A stretch of 64,000 nucleotides of DNA from contig NZ_MLYO01000100.1 in assembly GCF_001866665.1 (NCBI RefSeq), forward strand, positions 25,224 through 89,223. The letters run 5' to 3'. Both the position numbers and the translations under genes were made by a program. The DNA comes from Streptomyces monashensis (GTDB lineage: Bacteria > Actinomycetota > Actinomycetes > Streptomycetales > Streptomycetaceae). Under the pieces are notes generated by a model. It was given only the letters and a program-made list of their open reading frames with translations, made no database searches and was not told the origin of the DNA. Positions 8,485 to 16,984 of this stretch are shown here, piece by piece (the first letter of the stretch is position 1; each line of letters opens with the position of its first letter).

Positions 8485-9978
8485 GTGACGTCTGAACCCA
8501 CGTCCCTGACCGGCACCGATCCCTTTCCCGGCCCCCCTCCCGGCTGCCCCGCGCACGGCCGCGGCCCCGGCGCGCTGCACCGCCTCTACGGCCCCGACGC
8601 GGAGGAACTGGGCGACCTCTACGAAAGCCTGCGGGAGGAGCACGGCTCCGTGGCGCCCGCGCTGCTGCACGACGACGTGCCGATGTGGGTGGTCCTCGGG
8701 CACGCCGAGAACCTCCACCTGGTGCGCAGTTCCTCCGTGTTCACCCGCGACAGCCGGATCTGGACCCCGCTGGCGGACGGCACCGTCAAGCCCGACCACC
8801 CGCTCATGCCGCACATCGCCTGGCAGCCGATCTGCTCCCACGCCGAGGGCGACGAGCACCAGCGGCTGCGGGCGGCGGTCACCGCGGCCATGGAGACCAT
8901 CGAGCACCGCAGCCTGCGCCGGCACATCGGCAGCTACACCCAGGAACTGGTCAACAGGTTCTGCGAACGCGGCCGCGCCGACCTGGTCTCCCAGTTCGCC
9001 GAGCATCTGCCGATGGCCGTCATGTGCGAGATCCTCGGCATGACCGAGGAGTACAACGACCGGATGGTGCAGGCCGCCCGGGACGCCCTGAAGGGCACCG
9101 AGACCGCCATCCAGAGCCACACCTACGTCATGGAGGCGCTGAGCCGGCTCACCGCCCGGCGCCGCGCCCAACCCGAGGACGACTTCACCAGCCACCTCGT
9201 CACCCACCCCGCCGGACTCAGCGACGACGAGGTCCGCGAACACCTGCGGCTCGTCCTCTTCGCGGCCTACGAGGCCACCGCGAACCTCCTCGCCAACGCG
9301 CTGCGCATGGTGCTGACCGAGCCGGGCTTCCGCGCCCAGCTCAGCGGCGGCCAGATGACCGTGCCGGAGGCGATCGAGCAGTCCCTGTGGGACGAGCCGC
9401 CCTTCAGCACCGTCCTGGCGTACTACGCCAAGCAGGACACCGAGCTGGGCGGACAGCGCATCCGCAAGGGCGACGGGCTGCTCTTCGCGCCCGCGCCGGG
9501 CAACCTCGACCCGCGGATCCGCCCCGACCTGTCCGCGAGCATGCAGGGCAACCGCTCCCATCTCGCCTTCGGCGGCGGCCCGCACGAGTGCCCCGGCCAG
9601 GACATCGGCCGTGCCATCGCCGACGTCGGCGTGGACGCGCTGCTGATGCGGCTGCCCGACGTGCAGCTCGACTGCCCCGAGGACGAGCTGAGCTGGCGCT
9701 CCTCCATCGCCTCCCGGCATCTGGTGGCCCTGCCCGTCCGCTTCGAACCGAAGCCGCAGCAGGACGTCGGGATGCCGCCGCGGCCGATGGCGGTCTCGGC
9801 ACCGCGCTCCGGCTGGCAGGTCGGTACGCTGCGCACGGACCCGGCGCCGGCGACCACGCCGCCGCCGGCCGCTCCCCGCCCCGCCCCGCCCGCGCCCGCA
9901 CCCGTGCCCGCGGCCCCTGAGCCGGTGCGGAAGCGGGGGGTCTGGCAGCGGTTGCTGAGGTGGTGGCGGGGGGAGTAG
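8485..9978 (+). CDS. cvnE: Conservon cytochrome P450 CvnE, CYP157-like, lacking the ExxR motif
   Basis: Cytochrome P450 (497 aa). The haem-binding loop FGGGPHECPGQDIG supplies the cysteine ligand at Cys369. The K-helix, normally ExxR, reads EQSLW (Glu298), so the otherwise invariant arginine is absent. This is the published signature of the CYP157 family, whose members belong to conservons. The I-helix reads LFAAYEATANLL. A Pro/Ala-rich linker and a short basic amphipathic C-terminus (VWQRLLRWWRGE) could tether it to the membrane. GTG start with GGAG at 8473. Substrate unknown; redox partners are not encoded nearby. Confidence 0.9.
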   Translation: MTSEPTSLTGTDPFPGPPPGCPAHGRGPGALHRLYGPDAEELGDLYESLREEHGSVAPALLHDDVPMWVVLGHAENLHLVRSSSVFTRDSRIWTPLADGTVKPDHPLMPHIAWQPICSHAEGDEHQRLRAAVTAAMETIEHRSLRRHIGSYTQELVNRFCERGRADLVSQFAEHLPMAVMCEILGMTEEYNDRMVQAARDALKGTETAIQSHTYVMEALSRLTARRRAQPEDDFTSHLVTHPAGLSDDEVREHLRLVLFAAYEATANLLANALRMVLTEPGFRAQLSGGQMTVPEAIEQSLWDEPPFSTVLAYYAKQDTELGGQRIRKGDGLLFAPAPGNLDPRIRPDLSASMQGNRSHLAFGGGPHECPGQDIGRAIADVGVDALLMRLPDVQLDCPEDELSWRSSIASRHLVALPVRFEPKPQQDVGMPPRPMAVSAPRSGWQVGTLRTDPAPATTPPPAAPRPAPPAPAPVPAAPEPVRKRGVWQRLLRWWRGE

Positions 9979-9983
9979 CGGTC

Positions 9984-10919
9984 CTACGGGGCGCTCCGCA
10001 CCAGCGTGTCGAGCACGCGTCCGCTCGCGAACGCGTGCTCCACGCCCGTCACCGGATCCCTGAACTCCAGCCGCCGTGCGAGCAGTTGGAGAGGCCGGCC
10101 GAAGTCGTCGGGCGGGACCGGGGCGGTCACCTCGGGGTAGAGCGGGTCGCCGAGGATGGGTATGCCGAGGGCGTTCAGATGGACGCGCAGCTGGTGGGTC
10201 TGGCCGGTGGCCGGCACCAGTCGGTAGCGGGCCAACCCGCCCCGGTGCGCGGCCAGTTCCACATACGTCTCGGCGTTCGGCTCGCCTTCGACCTCGCGGG
10301 CGGCCTGCACCCCGCGCTCCTTCACGATCCGGCTGCGCACGGTGCGCGGCAGGGCCAGCCCCGGGTCGTACGGCGCGACGGCCTCGTACTCCTTGCGGAC
10401 CCGCCGGTCCCGGAACAGGTTCTGGTACGCGCCGCGCTCCTCGGGCCGTACGGTGAACAGCACCAGCCCTGCTGTCAGCCGGTCCAGCCGGTGTGCGGCG
10501 CCCAGCGTCGGGAGGTCCAGCTCGCGGCGCAGCCGGGCCAGCGCGGTCTCGGTGACGTGCGAGCCGCGCGGCGTCGTGGCGAGGAAGTGCGGCTTGTCGG
10601 CGACGACGATGTGCGCGTCCCGGTACACGACCTCCACCGGGAACGGCACCGGCACCTCGGCGGGCAGTTCGCGGTGGAACCACACGAACATCCCGGGCCG
10701 GTACGGCGCGTCCGGCGCCACCGCCCGCCCGTCGGCGCCGACGATCAGCCCCGCGGCGAGCATGCCCTCGACCGTCCCGGGCCCGGCCCCCGTGAGCCGT
10801 TCCACCAGATGCTCCCGCACGGTGGCCCACGCTCCGTCGTGCGGCAGCCGGAGCCGTACGGGATCCACCCCGTCGCGCTGGGGCAGCGGGGCGGGCGGGG
10901 GCGGGGTACGGCGTCTCAT
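9984..10919 (-). CDS. RluA-family pseudouridine synthase
   Basis: Converts uridine to pseudouridine in rRNA or tRNA. The RluA catalytic motif is HRLDRLTAGLVLF (catalytic Asp), with downstream PATGQTHQLRVHL and GDPLYP motifs. A short S4-like N-terminal region precedes it. ATG 10919 (MRRRTPPPPAPLPQ) is preferred to in-frame starts farther upstream that run through non-coding sequence. Length 311 aa is normal. Its stop lies five bases from the convergent P450 stop. Confidence 0.9.
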   Translation of the reverse strand: MRRRTPPPPAPLPQRDGVDPVRLRLPHDGAWATVREHLVERLTGAGPGTVEGMLAAGLIVGADGRAVAPDAPYRPGMFVWFHRELPAEVPVPFPVEVVYRDAHIVVADKPHFLATTPRGSHVTETALARLRRELDLPTLGAAHRLDRLTAGLVLFTVRPEERGAYQNLFRDRRVRKEYEAVAPYDPGLALPRTVRSRIVKERGVQAAREVEGEPNAETYVELAAHRGGLARYRLVPATGQTHQLRVHLNALGIPILGDPLYPEVTAPVPPDDFGRPLQLLARRLEFRDPVTGVEHAFASGRVLDTLVRSAP

Positions 10920-11040
10920 CGGGGTCAAGGGTACGAGGTGACGGGCGGGCGGGGCGCCGGGAAAAGGGGTGGGCCGGGCGAGCGCCGGGGTCGGCAGGAC
11001 GCGGATCATGATCGAGTGGTGGCGCGCGGGCTGGGAGGGC

Positions 11041-11279
11041 CAGGTCGCCTGCTGGACGGCCGCGGTGTCGCGGTCCGGGCCACCACCGCGCCGTCCCGGT
11101 GGGCGTTCGGGGAGATCGGACTCCACCGCCTCGAACTGTCCCACGCCACCGCCTGCGAAGCCTCCTGCCGGGTGGCCGTGAAGGCCGGGTTCGCCGCGGA
11201 GGGCACCCGGCGCAGTGCCCACCTGCACCCCGACGGCCGGCACGACATGCCTGTGCACGCCCGCCCGCGGAGCGACTGA
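11041..11279 (+). pseudogene. RimJ/RimL-type GNAT acetyltransferase, C-terminal remnant
   Basis: The frame read in phase with 11053 carries RWAFGEIGLHRLELSHAT, AGFAAEGTRR and DGRHDMPVHAR, which match the C-terminal half (acetyl-CoA site and last strands) of RimJ/RimL N-acetyltransferases. The upstream half of the domain is absent, and what precedes is the rluA promoter region. I read this as a decayed gene fragment rather than a working short protein. Confidence 0.6.
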
Positions 11280-11289
11280 GCCAGACGCG

Positions 11290-11333
11290 ATACATCGTGT
11301 GTATTGACCGTTGCGATGCATACGCGATATGTT
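11290..11333 (+). promoter_or_regulatory. Promoter and operator of the PadR gene
   Basis: An inverted repeat ATACA-N5-TGTAT (11290-11304) ends inside a -35-like TTGACC (11304-11309); TATGTT (11328-11333) follows after 18 bases. A second palindrome GATAT-TCG-ATATC lies at 11342-11354, just before the gene. PadR proteins usually bind such AT-rich dyads in their own promoter. The region is strikingly AT-rich for this genome. Confidence 0.55.
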
Positions 11334-11374
11334 CGGCTGCGGATATTCGATATCGAGGGGTCTGAGGGGGCGTC

Positions 11375-11995
11375 ATGGCCGGGAAGCGCCGCAAGCTCGG
11401 CAATCCGCTGGCACTCGCCGTCCTGGTGACCCTCTGGCAGAAGCCGATGCATCCGTACGAGATCGCCCAGACCCTGCGCCGCCAGGGAAAGGACACCAGC
11501 ACGAAGATCAACTACGGCTCGCTCTACACGGTCGTGCAGAACCTCGAAAAGCACGGCTTCGTCGAGGTGACCGACGTGGAGCGGCAGGGCAACCGCCCTG
11601 AGCGCACGGTGTACGGGCTCACCGAGGCCGGCCGCGAGGAGATGACCGAGTGGTTGTCGGACCTCATGGCCGTTCCGGCGAAGGAGTACCCGATCTTCGC
11701 GAGCGCTCTGTCCCTCGTGGGCGCGCTGCACCCCGACGAGGTGGTGCGGCTGCTGGAGGAACGGCTCGCGGCCCTGGAGTACCAGGCCGCGGCGGCGCGG
11801 GGCGGGCTGGAGAAGCTGTACGAGACGCTGCCGAGGCTCTTCCTCGTCGAGACCGAGTACCAGGTGCACATGATCCTCGCGCAGGCGGAGTGGGTCCGCG
11901 GCTTCCTGGAGGAGATCAGGAAGGGCTCACTGCCCGGCGTCGAGGAATGGCGGCACTTCCACGAAACGGGGGAGCTGCCCGCGGAACTCACCTGA
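11375..11995 (+). CDS. PadR-family transcriptional regulator
   Basis: Winged-helix repressor of the PadR family (206 aa). The N-terminal domain has the family pattern HPYEIAQTLRRQ, NYGSLYTVVQNLEKHGFV and GLTEAGREEMTEWLSDLM, followed by a C-terminal helical dimerisation domain. It stands about 180 bases upstream of an ABC exporter operon on the same strand, the usual arrangement for PadR control of drug efflux. The dyads in its own promoter suggest autoregulation. Confidence 0.92.
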   Translation: MAGKRRKLGNPLALAVLVTLWQKPMHPYEIAQTLRRQGKDTSTKINYGSLYTVVQNLEKHGFVEVTDVERQGNRPERTVYGLTEAGREEMTEWLSDLMAVPAKEYPIFASALSLVGALHPDEVVRLLEERLAALEYQAAAARGGLEKLYETLPRLFLVETEYQVHMILAQAEWVRGFLEEIRKGSLPGVEEWRHFHETGELPAELT

Positions 11996-12174
11996 GAACT
12001 CAGCTGAGAAGAACGACCCCGACGGGCTGTTGCAGCAGCTCCGCCGGGGTCTCGAACCCCGAGACGGACCCGCCGTGCGGCGGCTCCGGGCGATCGAGGT
12101 GCGGCACACCCAGGATAGCCCGGCGCTCTCGCACGCGGATCTTCCACGTCCGCTCAGTCAGGAGAGCAGTCGTC

Positions 12175-13185
12175 ATGAACACCCGTGCGCCCGCGGTCGA
12201 GGCGCGTCAGCTGATCAAGACCTATCCCGGTGATGTCACGGCGCTGGGCGGCATGGACCTCACCGTGGCACCGGGCACCGTCTTCGGACTGCTCGGCCCC
12301 AACGGCGCGGGCAAGTCCACCACCGTCAAGATCCTCACCACCCTGGCCCGCCCCGACTCCGGCACCGCCACGGTCGCCGGGCACGACGTGCTGCGCCACC
12401 CCGACCGGGTGCGCCGCGCGATCGGCGTCGTCGCCCAGCACTCCGGCGCCGACCCGGTCGCGACGGGCCGGGAGAACCTCCAACTCCAGGGCAGGCTCTA
12501 CGGGTTGCGCGGCAGCACGCTGGAGCGCCGGGTCGACGCGCTGCTGGAGCGCTTCGCCCTCGCCGACGCCGCCCGCCGCCCGGTCAAGGGCTACTCGGGC
12601 GGCATGCGCCGCCGCCTGGACGTGGCCCTCGGGCTGGTGCACCGGCCCGAGGTGCTCTTCCTCGACGAGCCGACCACGGGGCTGGACCCCGAGGCGCGCG
12701 CCGCGATGTGGGAGGAGATCGGCCGGCTGGCCGGCGAGGAGGGACTGACGATCCTGCTCACCACCCACTACCTGGAGGAGGCCGACCGGCTCGCCGAGCG
12801 CATCGCCATCGTCGACCGCGGCCGGATCGTGGTCGAGGGCACGCCGGACTCCCTCAAGGGCGAACTGCGCGGGGACGCCGTCCACGTGGAGCTGCGCGAG
12901 CCGGTCGGCGAGGCGGGGCGCGCCCTGCTCACCGCCGCCCTGACGGCCGTACCCGGCGTGCACGAGGTGCTGTGCGAGGGGCGCCGGATCAGTGTGCGCG
13001 CCGACGACGGGGCGGCCTCGGTGCCCGCCCTGCTCGCCGCGCTGGACCGCGCCGGGGCGGGCGTTGCCTCGGCCACCGTCGCCCGGCCCTCACTGGACGA
13101 CGTCTACCTCCGGCACGCCGGCCGTCACTACGCCGGGGCCGGGGCCGACACGGCGCTCGCGGGCCTCGCGGGAGGTGTGCGATGA
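12175..13185 (+). CDS. Daunorubicin-resistance-type (DrrA-like) ABC transporter ATPase
   Basis: ATPase of an ABC-2 type exporter. Walker A GPNGAGKST begins at residue ~41, the signature is GYSGGMRRRLDVALGL, Walker B VLFLDEPTTGLDPEAR, and the C-terminal extension (residues ~230-336) is the DrrA regulatory domain. Starts at ATG 12175 behind GGAGA; its stop overlaps the permease start (ATGA). Likely substrate is a hydrophobic drug or lipid, but that cannot be told from sequence. Probably repressed by the adjacent PadR protein. Confidence 0.92.
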   Translation: MNTRAPAVEARQLIKTYPGDVTALGGMDLTVAPGTVFGLLGPNGAGKSTTVKILTTLARPDSGTATVAGHDVLRHPDRVRRAIGVVAQHSGADPVATGRENLQLQGRLYGLRGSTLERRVDALLERFALADAARRPVKGYSGGMRRRLDVALGLVHRPEVLFLDEPTTGLDPEARAAMWEEIGRLAGEEGLTILLTTHYLEEADRLAERIAIVDRGRIVVEGTPDSLKGELRGDAVHVELREPVGEAGRALLTAALTAVPGVHEVLCEGRRISVRADDGAASVPALLAALDRAGAGVASATVARPSLDDVYLRHAGRHYAGAGADTALAGLAGGVR

Positions 13186-13958
13186 GCACCGCCGTCACCC
13201 AGACCTGGTACATGACCCAGCGTCAGCTGCGGGTGTTCGCCCGGCAGCCCGCCTACGCGGTCATCACGCTGATCCAGCCGGTGATCTGGCTGTTCCTGTT
13301 CGGCAGCCTCTTCAGGAAGGTCGTCCGGCTGGGCGGCTTCGGCACCACCTCGTACCTGGACTACCTGGTGCCGGGCGTGGTCGTGATGAGCGCCCTCGGC
13401 GCCAACATGTGGGCCGGGATGGGCACGCTGGAGGAGATCCAGCGCGGCACCCTCGACCGCTTTCTGACCACCCCGGTCAGCCGGGCCGCGCTGATGAACG
13501 GCAACGTCGTCAACAACGGCCTGGTCACCGCGTTCCAGTCGGTGGTCATCGTGCTGCTCGGCCTGCTCGGCGGCGCGGACTACCCCGGCGGCGTCGGCGG
13601 CATCGTGCTCCTGGTGCTCGCCTCCGTCCTGCTCGGCACGGTCTTCGGGGCACTGTCCAACGCGCTCGGCATGGTCGTGCGCGAACGGGAGTCCATCATC
13701 GGTATCAACACCTTCCTGCTGCTGCCGCTGACCTTCCTCTCCAGCGCCTTCATGGCACCGGCCCAGATGCCCGGCTGGATGCGGGACATCGCCGACTTCA
13801 ACCCCGTCAACTGGGCCATGGTGGCGGGCCGTTCGGCGATGTCCGAGCGGCCCGACTGGGGCGACGTGCTCGGCCGGGGCGGCGCGCTGCTCGCCCTCGC
13901 GGTCGCGGCGGTGTGGCTGTCGATCCGTACCGTCCGCTCCTACCAGCGGTCGGTGTGA
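13182..13958 (+). CDS. ABC-2 type (DrrB-like) transporter permease
   Basis: Membrane partner of the preceding ATPase, 258 aa with six predicted hydrophobic segments beginning VITLIQPVIWLFLFGSLF, the ABC-2 permease hallmark, and LLPLTFLSSAFMAP near the end. Translation is coupled to the ATPase by a four-base overlap. Confidence 0.92.
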   Translation: MSTAVTQTWYMTQRQLRVFARQPAYAVITLIQPVIWLFLFGSLFRKVVRLGGFGTTSYLDYLVPGVVVMSALGANMWAGMGTLEEIQRGTLDRFLTTPVSRAALMNGNVVNNGLVTAFQSVVIVLLGLLGGADYPGGVGGIVLLVLASVLLGTVFGALSNALGMVVRERESIIGINTFLLLPLTFLSSAFMAPAQMPGWMRDIADFNPVNWAMVAGRSAMSERPDWGDVLGRGGALLALAVAAVWLSIRTVRSYQRSV

Positions 13959-13995
13959 CGGTTTCCGGTGGCCGGCCGGTGTGAAGATGGAGGGC

Positions 13996-14934
13996 ATGCC
14001 GCCCTACGACCTCGCGGACCGACTCGTCGTCGGTGTCGCCTCCAGCGCCCTGTTCGACCTGCGGGAGTCGGACGCCGTCTTCCGCGAGCAGGGCGAGGAG
14101 GCCTACCGGGCCTACCAGGAAGCGCACGTGGACGACACGCTGCGGCCCGGCGTCGCGTTCGCGTTCATCCGCCGGCTGCTGTCGCTCAACGACCTCGGCG
14201 AGCCGGGCGATCCGCTCGTCGAGGTCATCATCCTCTCCCGCAACGACCCCGACACCGGCCTACGGGTCATGCGCTCCATCCAGGCCCGTGAACTGCGCAT
14301 CAGCCGAGCCGTGTTCATGCAGGGAAGGGCGCCGTACGCGTTCGTCACCGCGCTGAACATGTCCCTGTTCCTGTCCGCGAACGGCGCCGACGTGCGCGAG
14401 GCGGTCGCCGCCGGACTGCCGGCCGGGCATGTGCTCGGATCGTCGTACGCGGACGACCCCGCGGACGGGGAGCTGCGGATCGCGTTCGACTTCGACGGGG
14501 TGCTCGCCGGTGACGCCGCCGAACAGGTCTACCAGTCCGGCGGGTTGGAGGAGTTCCGCGAGCACGAGACCCGCAACGCCGCGACCCCGCACGATCCGGG
14601 GCCGCTGCGCGACTTCCTGGCCGGCGTCAACCGGATACAGCGGCGCGAGGAGGAACGGCGCCGGACCGACCCGGACTACCCGAGCCGGGTGCACGTCTCG
14701 CTCGTGACCGCGCGCGCCGCGCCGGCGCACGAGCGGGCCGTACGGAGCCTGAAGCAGTGGGGCGTGCGGGTCAACGACGCCTTCTTCCTCGGCGGGATCG
14801 AGAAGGGCGCGGTCCTGAAGGTGCTCCGGCCGCACATCTTCTTCGACGACCAGGTGACCCACCTGGAGAGCACGTCCCGGACCACGCCCAGCGTGCACGT
14901 CCCGTTCGGCAAGCTCAACGAGGCGGCCCCCTGA
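13996..14934 (+). CDS. 5'-nucleotidase (cytosolic NT5C1-type)
   Basis: Member of the cytosolic 5'-nucleotidase family (Pfam 5-nucleotidase), hydrolysing nucleoside monophosphates. The HAD-like nucleophile motif AFDFDGVLAGD is in the middle, preceded by the family blocks SALFDLRESDAVF, VIILSRNDPDTG and ALNMSLFLSANG. In-frame starts also exist at GTG 13981 and ATG 13987; 13996 is chosen because it begins at MPPYDLADRLVVG. The gene follows the ABC permease by about 40 bases and may be read through from it. Confidence 0.85.
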   Translation: MPPYDLADRLVVGVASSALFDLRESDAVFREQGEEAYRAYQEAHVDDTLRPGVAFAFIRRLLSLNDLGEPGDPLVEVIILSRNDPDTGLRVMRSIQARELRISRAVFMQGRAPYAFVTALNMSLFLSANGADVREAVAAGLPAGHVLGSSYADDPADGELRIAFDFDGVLAGDAAEQVYQSGGLEEFREHETRNAATPHDPGPLRDFLAGVNRIQRREEERRRTDPDYPSRVHVSLVTARAAPAHERAVRSLKQWGVRVNDAFFLGGIEKGAVLKVLRPHIFFDDQVTHLESTSRTTPSVHVPFGKLNEAAP

Positions 14935-14952
14935 GGCCGTCCGGACGTGCGC

Positions 14953-15801
14953 CTACGCGGCCGCCGCCGTGCCGCCCTCCTGCTCGGCCTCGATGCGGGC
15001 GTTCCAGTCGCGCTTGGAGGCCTGCCAGCCGTCCTCGTTGTGGCCGAGGCGCCAGTAGCCGGAGATCGACAGGTCCTCGCGCGGGACCTGCTTCTCGATC
15101 CGAAGCAGCCGGCGCAGCTCCTTCACGAAGCCCGCCTCGCCGTGCACGAACGCGTGCAGCCGCCCCTCCGGGAAGTCCAGCCCCCGTACGGCCTCCACCA
15201 GGGCCTCGCCGACCGGGCGCTCCCCGCGGTGCAGCCAGACGACCGCCGTGTCGGAGTCGATCTTCTGCTCCTCCCCGGGGCCGGAGACCTCCACGAAGAC
15301 ATGCGCGCGGGAACCGGCGGGCAGCGACTCCAGCGCCCGGGAGATCGCGGGCAGCGCGCTCTCGTCACCGGCGAGCAGATGCCAGTCGGCCTCCGGGTCG
15401 GGGGCGTAGGCGCCGCCGGGGCCCATGAAGCGCATCGTCTCGCCGGGCCGCACGCGGGTCGCCCACGGGCCGGCCAGTCCCTCGTCGCCGTGCACGACGA
15501 AGTCCAGCGTCAACTCCCGCAGTTCGGGGTCGAAGGCCCGCACGGTGTAGGTCCGGGTCACCGGCCACTGCTCCCGGGGGAACTCCTCGCGGATCCGCTC
15601 CAGGTCGAACGGCTCCGGGTAGGTCACGCCCGCGGGGCCGAACAGCAGCTTCACGTAGTGATCGGTGCAGGTGTCCGCCGCGAAGTCGGCGAGGCCCTCG
15701 CCGCCGAGCACCACACGCTGCATGTGCGGAGTCAGCCGTTCGGTGCGCACCACCTGGGCGGTGCGGGGCGTGCGCGGTGTACGTCCCGGGCGCTCTGCCA
15801 T
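14953..15801 (-). CDS. Siderophore-interacting FAD/NAD(P)H ferric reductase
   Basis: SIP/ViuB-type flavoprotein that releases iron from ferric siderophores by reduction. FAD-binding RTYTVRAFD and the downstream SIP blocks HVFVEVSGPGEEQ and RLGHNEDGW are visible; 282 aa is typical. ATG 15801 has AGGAGG at 15809-15814. An iron box overlaps the promoter, so expression should rise under iron starvation. The gene is convergent with the 5'-nucleotidase. Confidence 0.92.
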   Translation of the reverse strand: MAERPGRTPRTPRTAQVVRTERLTPHMQRVVLGGEGLADFAADTCTDHYVKLLFGPAGVTYPEPFDLERIREEFPREQWPVTRTYTVRAFDPELRELTLDFVVHGDEGLAGPWATRVRPGETMRFMGPGGAYAPDPEADWHLLAGDESALPAISRALESLPAGSRAHVFVEVSGPGEEQKIDSDTAVVWLHRGERPVGEALVEAVRGLDFPEGRLHAFVHGEAGFVKELRRLLRIEKQVPREDLSISGYWRLGHNEDGWQASKRDWNARIEAEQEGGTAAAA

Positions 15802-15818
15802 CACGGACCTCCTGCGAA

Positions 15819-15837
15819 TTGGTTAGGTTTACCTAAG
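15819..15837 (-). promoter_or_regulatory. Iron box (DmdR/IdeR operator)
   Basis: The 19-bp site TTGGTTAGGTTTACCTAAG closely matches the actinobacterial consensus TTAGGTTAGGCTAACCTAA. It lies 18 bases upstream of the siderophore-interacting protein start, where Fe-loaded DmdR would block transcription. Confidence 0.85.
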
Positions 15838-15914
15838 TTAGCACCTCGCTCCGTGGTCACACCGCTCATGAGGGAACGCACCGAGCGCCCTTTGCCGGAA
15901 AATTTCGGTCAAGG

Positions 15915-16835
15915 TCACCGGGCCAGCGTCGTCAGCAGCCGCTGCAGGGAGCCGCCGAGCCCCCACCGCTCGGCCAGCCGCTCCAGCGCCTCGGGGTCGC
16001 GCGGGGCGTGCGGCAGCGCCGGGTCGATGTCGGGCAGCGGCACGTCGGCGGCGACCCGCACCACCGTCGGGGCGACCGCGACGTACGGCCGGGCCTCGTC
16101 GAGCCGCTTGCGCTGCGACGGCGTGAGCTTCGCCCGCGGGTCGTCCAGCGCCGCCATGATCGCGTCCAGGTCGCCGAACTCGGCGAGCAGCTTGGCGGCC
16201 GTCTTCTCGCCGATACCGGCCACGCCGGGCAGGCCGTCGCTCGGGTCGCCGCGCAGCAGCGCCAGATCCGCGTACCCCCGCCCGTCGACGCCGTACTTCT
16301 CGCGCAGCACCGCCTCGTCGGTCAGCTGGAGCGTGCCCACGCCCTTCAGCGGGTACAGCACCCGGATCCCGCGGGCGTCGTCCACCAGCTGGTACAGATC
16401 GCGGTCGCCGGTGACGATGTCCACCGGGCCCGTGGCGCGCGCGGTGAACGTGCCGATCACGTCGTCCGCCTCGTAGCGCGCGACGCCGACCCGGGCGATC
16501 CCGATCGCGTCCAGGACGTCCTCGATGACCGGCACCTGCGGGGCCAGGGTGTCCGGCACCTCCTCCGTGTCCGGGCCCCTCTCGTGCTCCTCGGCGACCC
16601 GGTGCGCCTTGTACGTCGGGATCAGGTCCACCCGCCACTGCGGGCGCCAGTCGGCGTCCATGCAGGCCACGAGCTGATCCGGCCGGTGGTCCTTGACCAG
16701 CCGGTCGATGAAGTCGAGCAGCCCGCGCACGGCGTTCACCGGCGTGCCGTCGGGGGCCTTCACGGAGTCCGGGACGCCGAAATAGGCGCGGAAGTAGAGC
16801 GATGCGGTGTCGAGGAGCATGAGTCGTCCGGTCAC
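15915..16835 (-). CDS. 5'-3' exonuclease (flap/PIN type)
   Basis: Stand-alone homologue of the 5'-3' exonuclease domain of DNA polymerase I (306 aa). Acidic metal-binding positions are in MLLDTASLYFRAYF, ACMDADWRPQWR, YEADDVIGTF and VTGDRDLYQL, followed by the helix-hairpin-helix LPGVAGIGEKTAAKLL. GTG 16835 (VTGRLMLLD) or the internal ATG 16820 are plausible starts. Probably acts in Okazaki-fragment or repair flap processing. Confidence 0.9.
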   Translation of the reverse strand: MTGRLMLLDTASLYFRAYFGVPDSVKAPDGTPVNAVRGLLDFIDRLVKDHRPDQLVACMDADWRPQWRVDLIPTYKAHRVAEEHERGPDTEEVPDTLAPQVPVIEDVLDAIGIARVGVARYEADDVIGTFTARATGPVDIVTGDRDLYQLVDDARGIRVLYPLKGVGTLQLTDEAVLREKYGVDGRGYADLALLRGDPSDGLPGVAGIGEKTAAKLLAEFGDLDAIMAALDDPRAKLTPSQRKRLDEARPYVAVAPTVVRVAADVPLPDIDPALPHAPRDPEALERLAERWGLGGSLQRLLTTLAR

Positions 16836-16984
16836 GTTCGCATCATGCCGCACACCACTGACAGTCACGCCGAACCGCACACCACCGAAGATCGCGATCA
16901 TGTGAGGTGGCCCACTTAAAAGTTTGACCATCTCCTTACCGGGGAGGCGCGGCTTCTGTTCTGTCCCCGATTCGAGAGGTACGC

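Noticed and set aside
8461..11511. 1016-codon minus-strand frame across the P450 and pseudouridine synthase genes
   Set aside because: Its sequence is Arg/Gly/Pro-rich noise over two well-supported genes in other frames.
16836..16984. Possible riboswitch before the betaine importer
   Set aside because: The 150-base spacer shows no conserved fold and osmoprotectant importers are not known to use one here.
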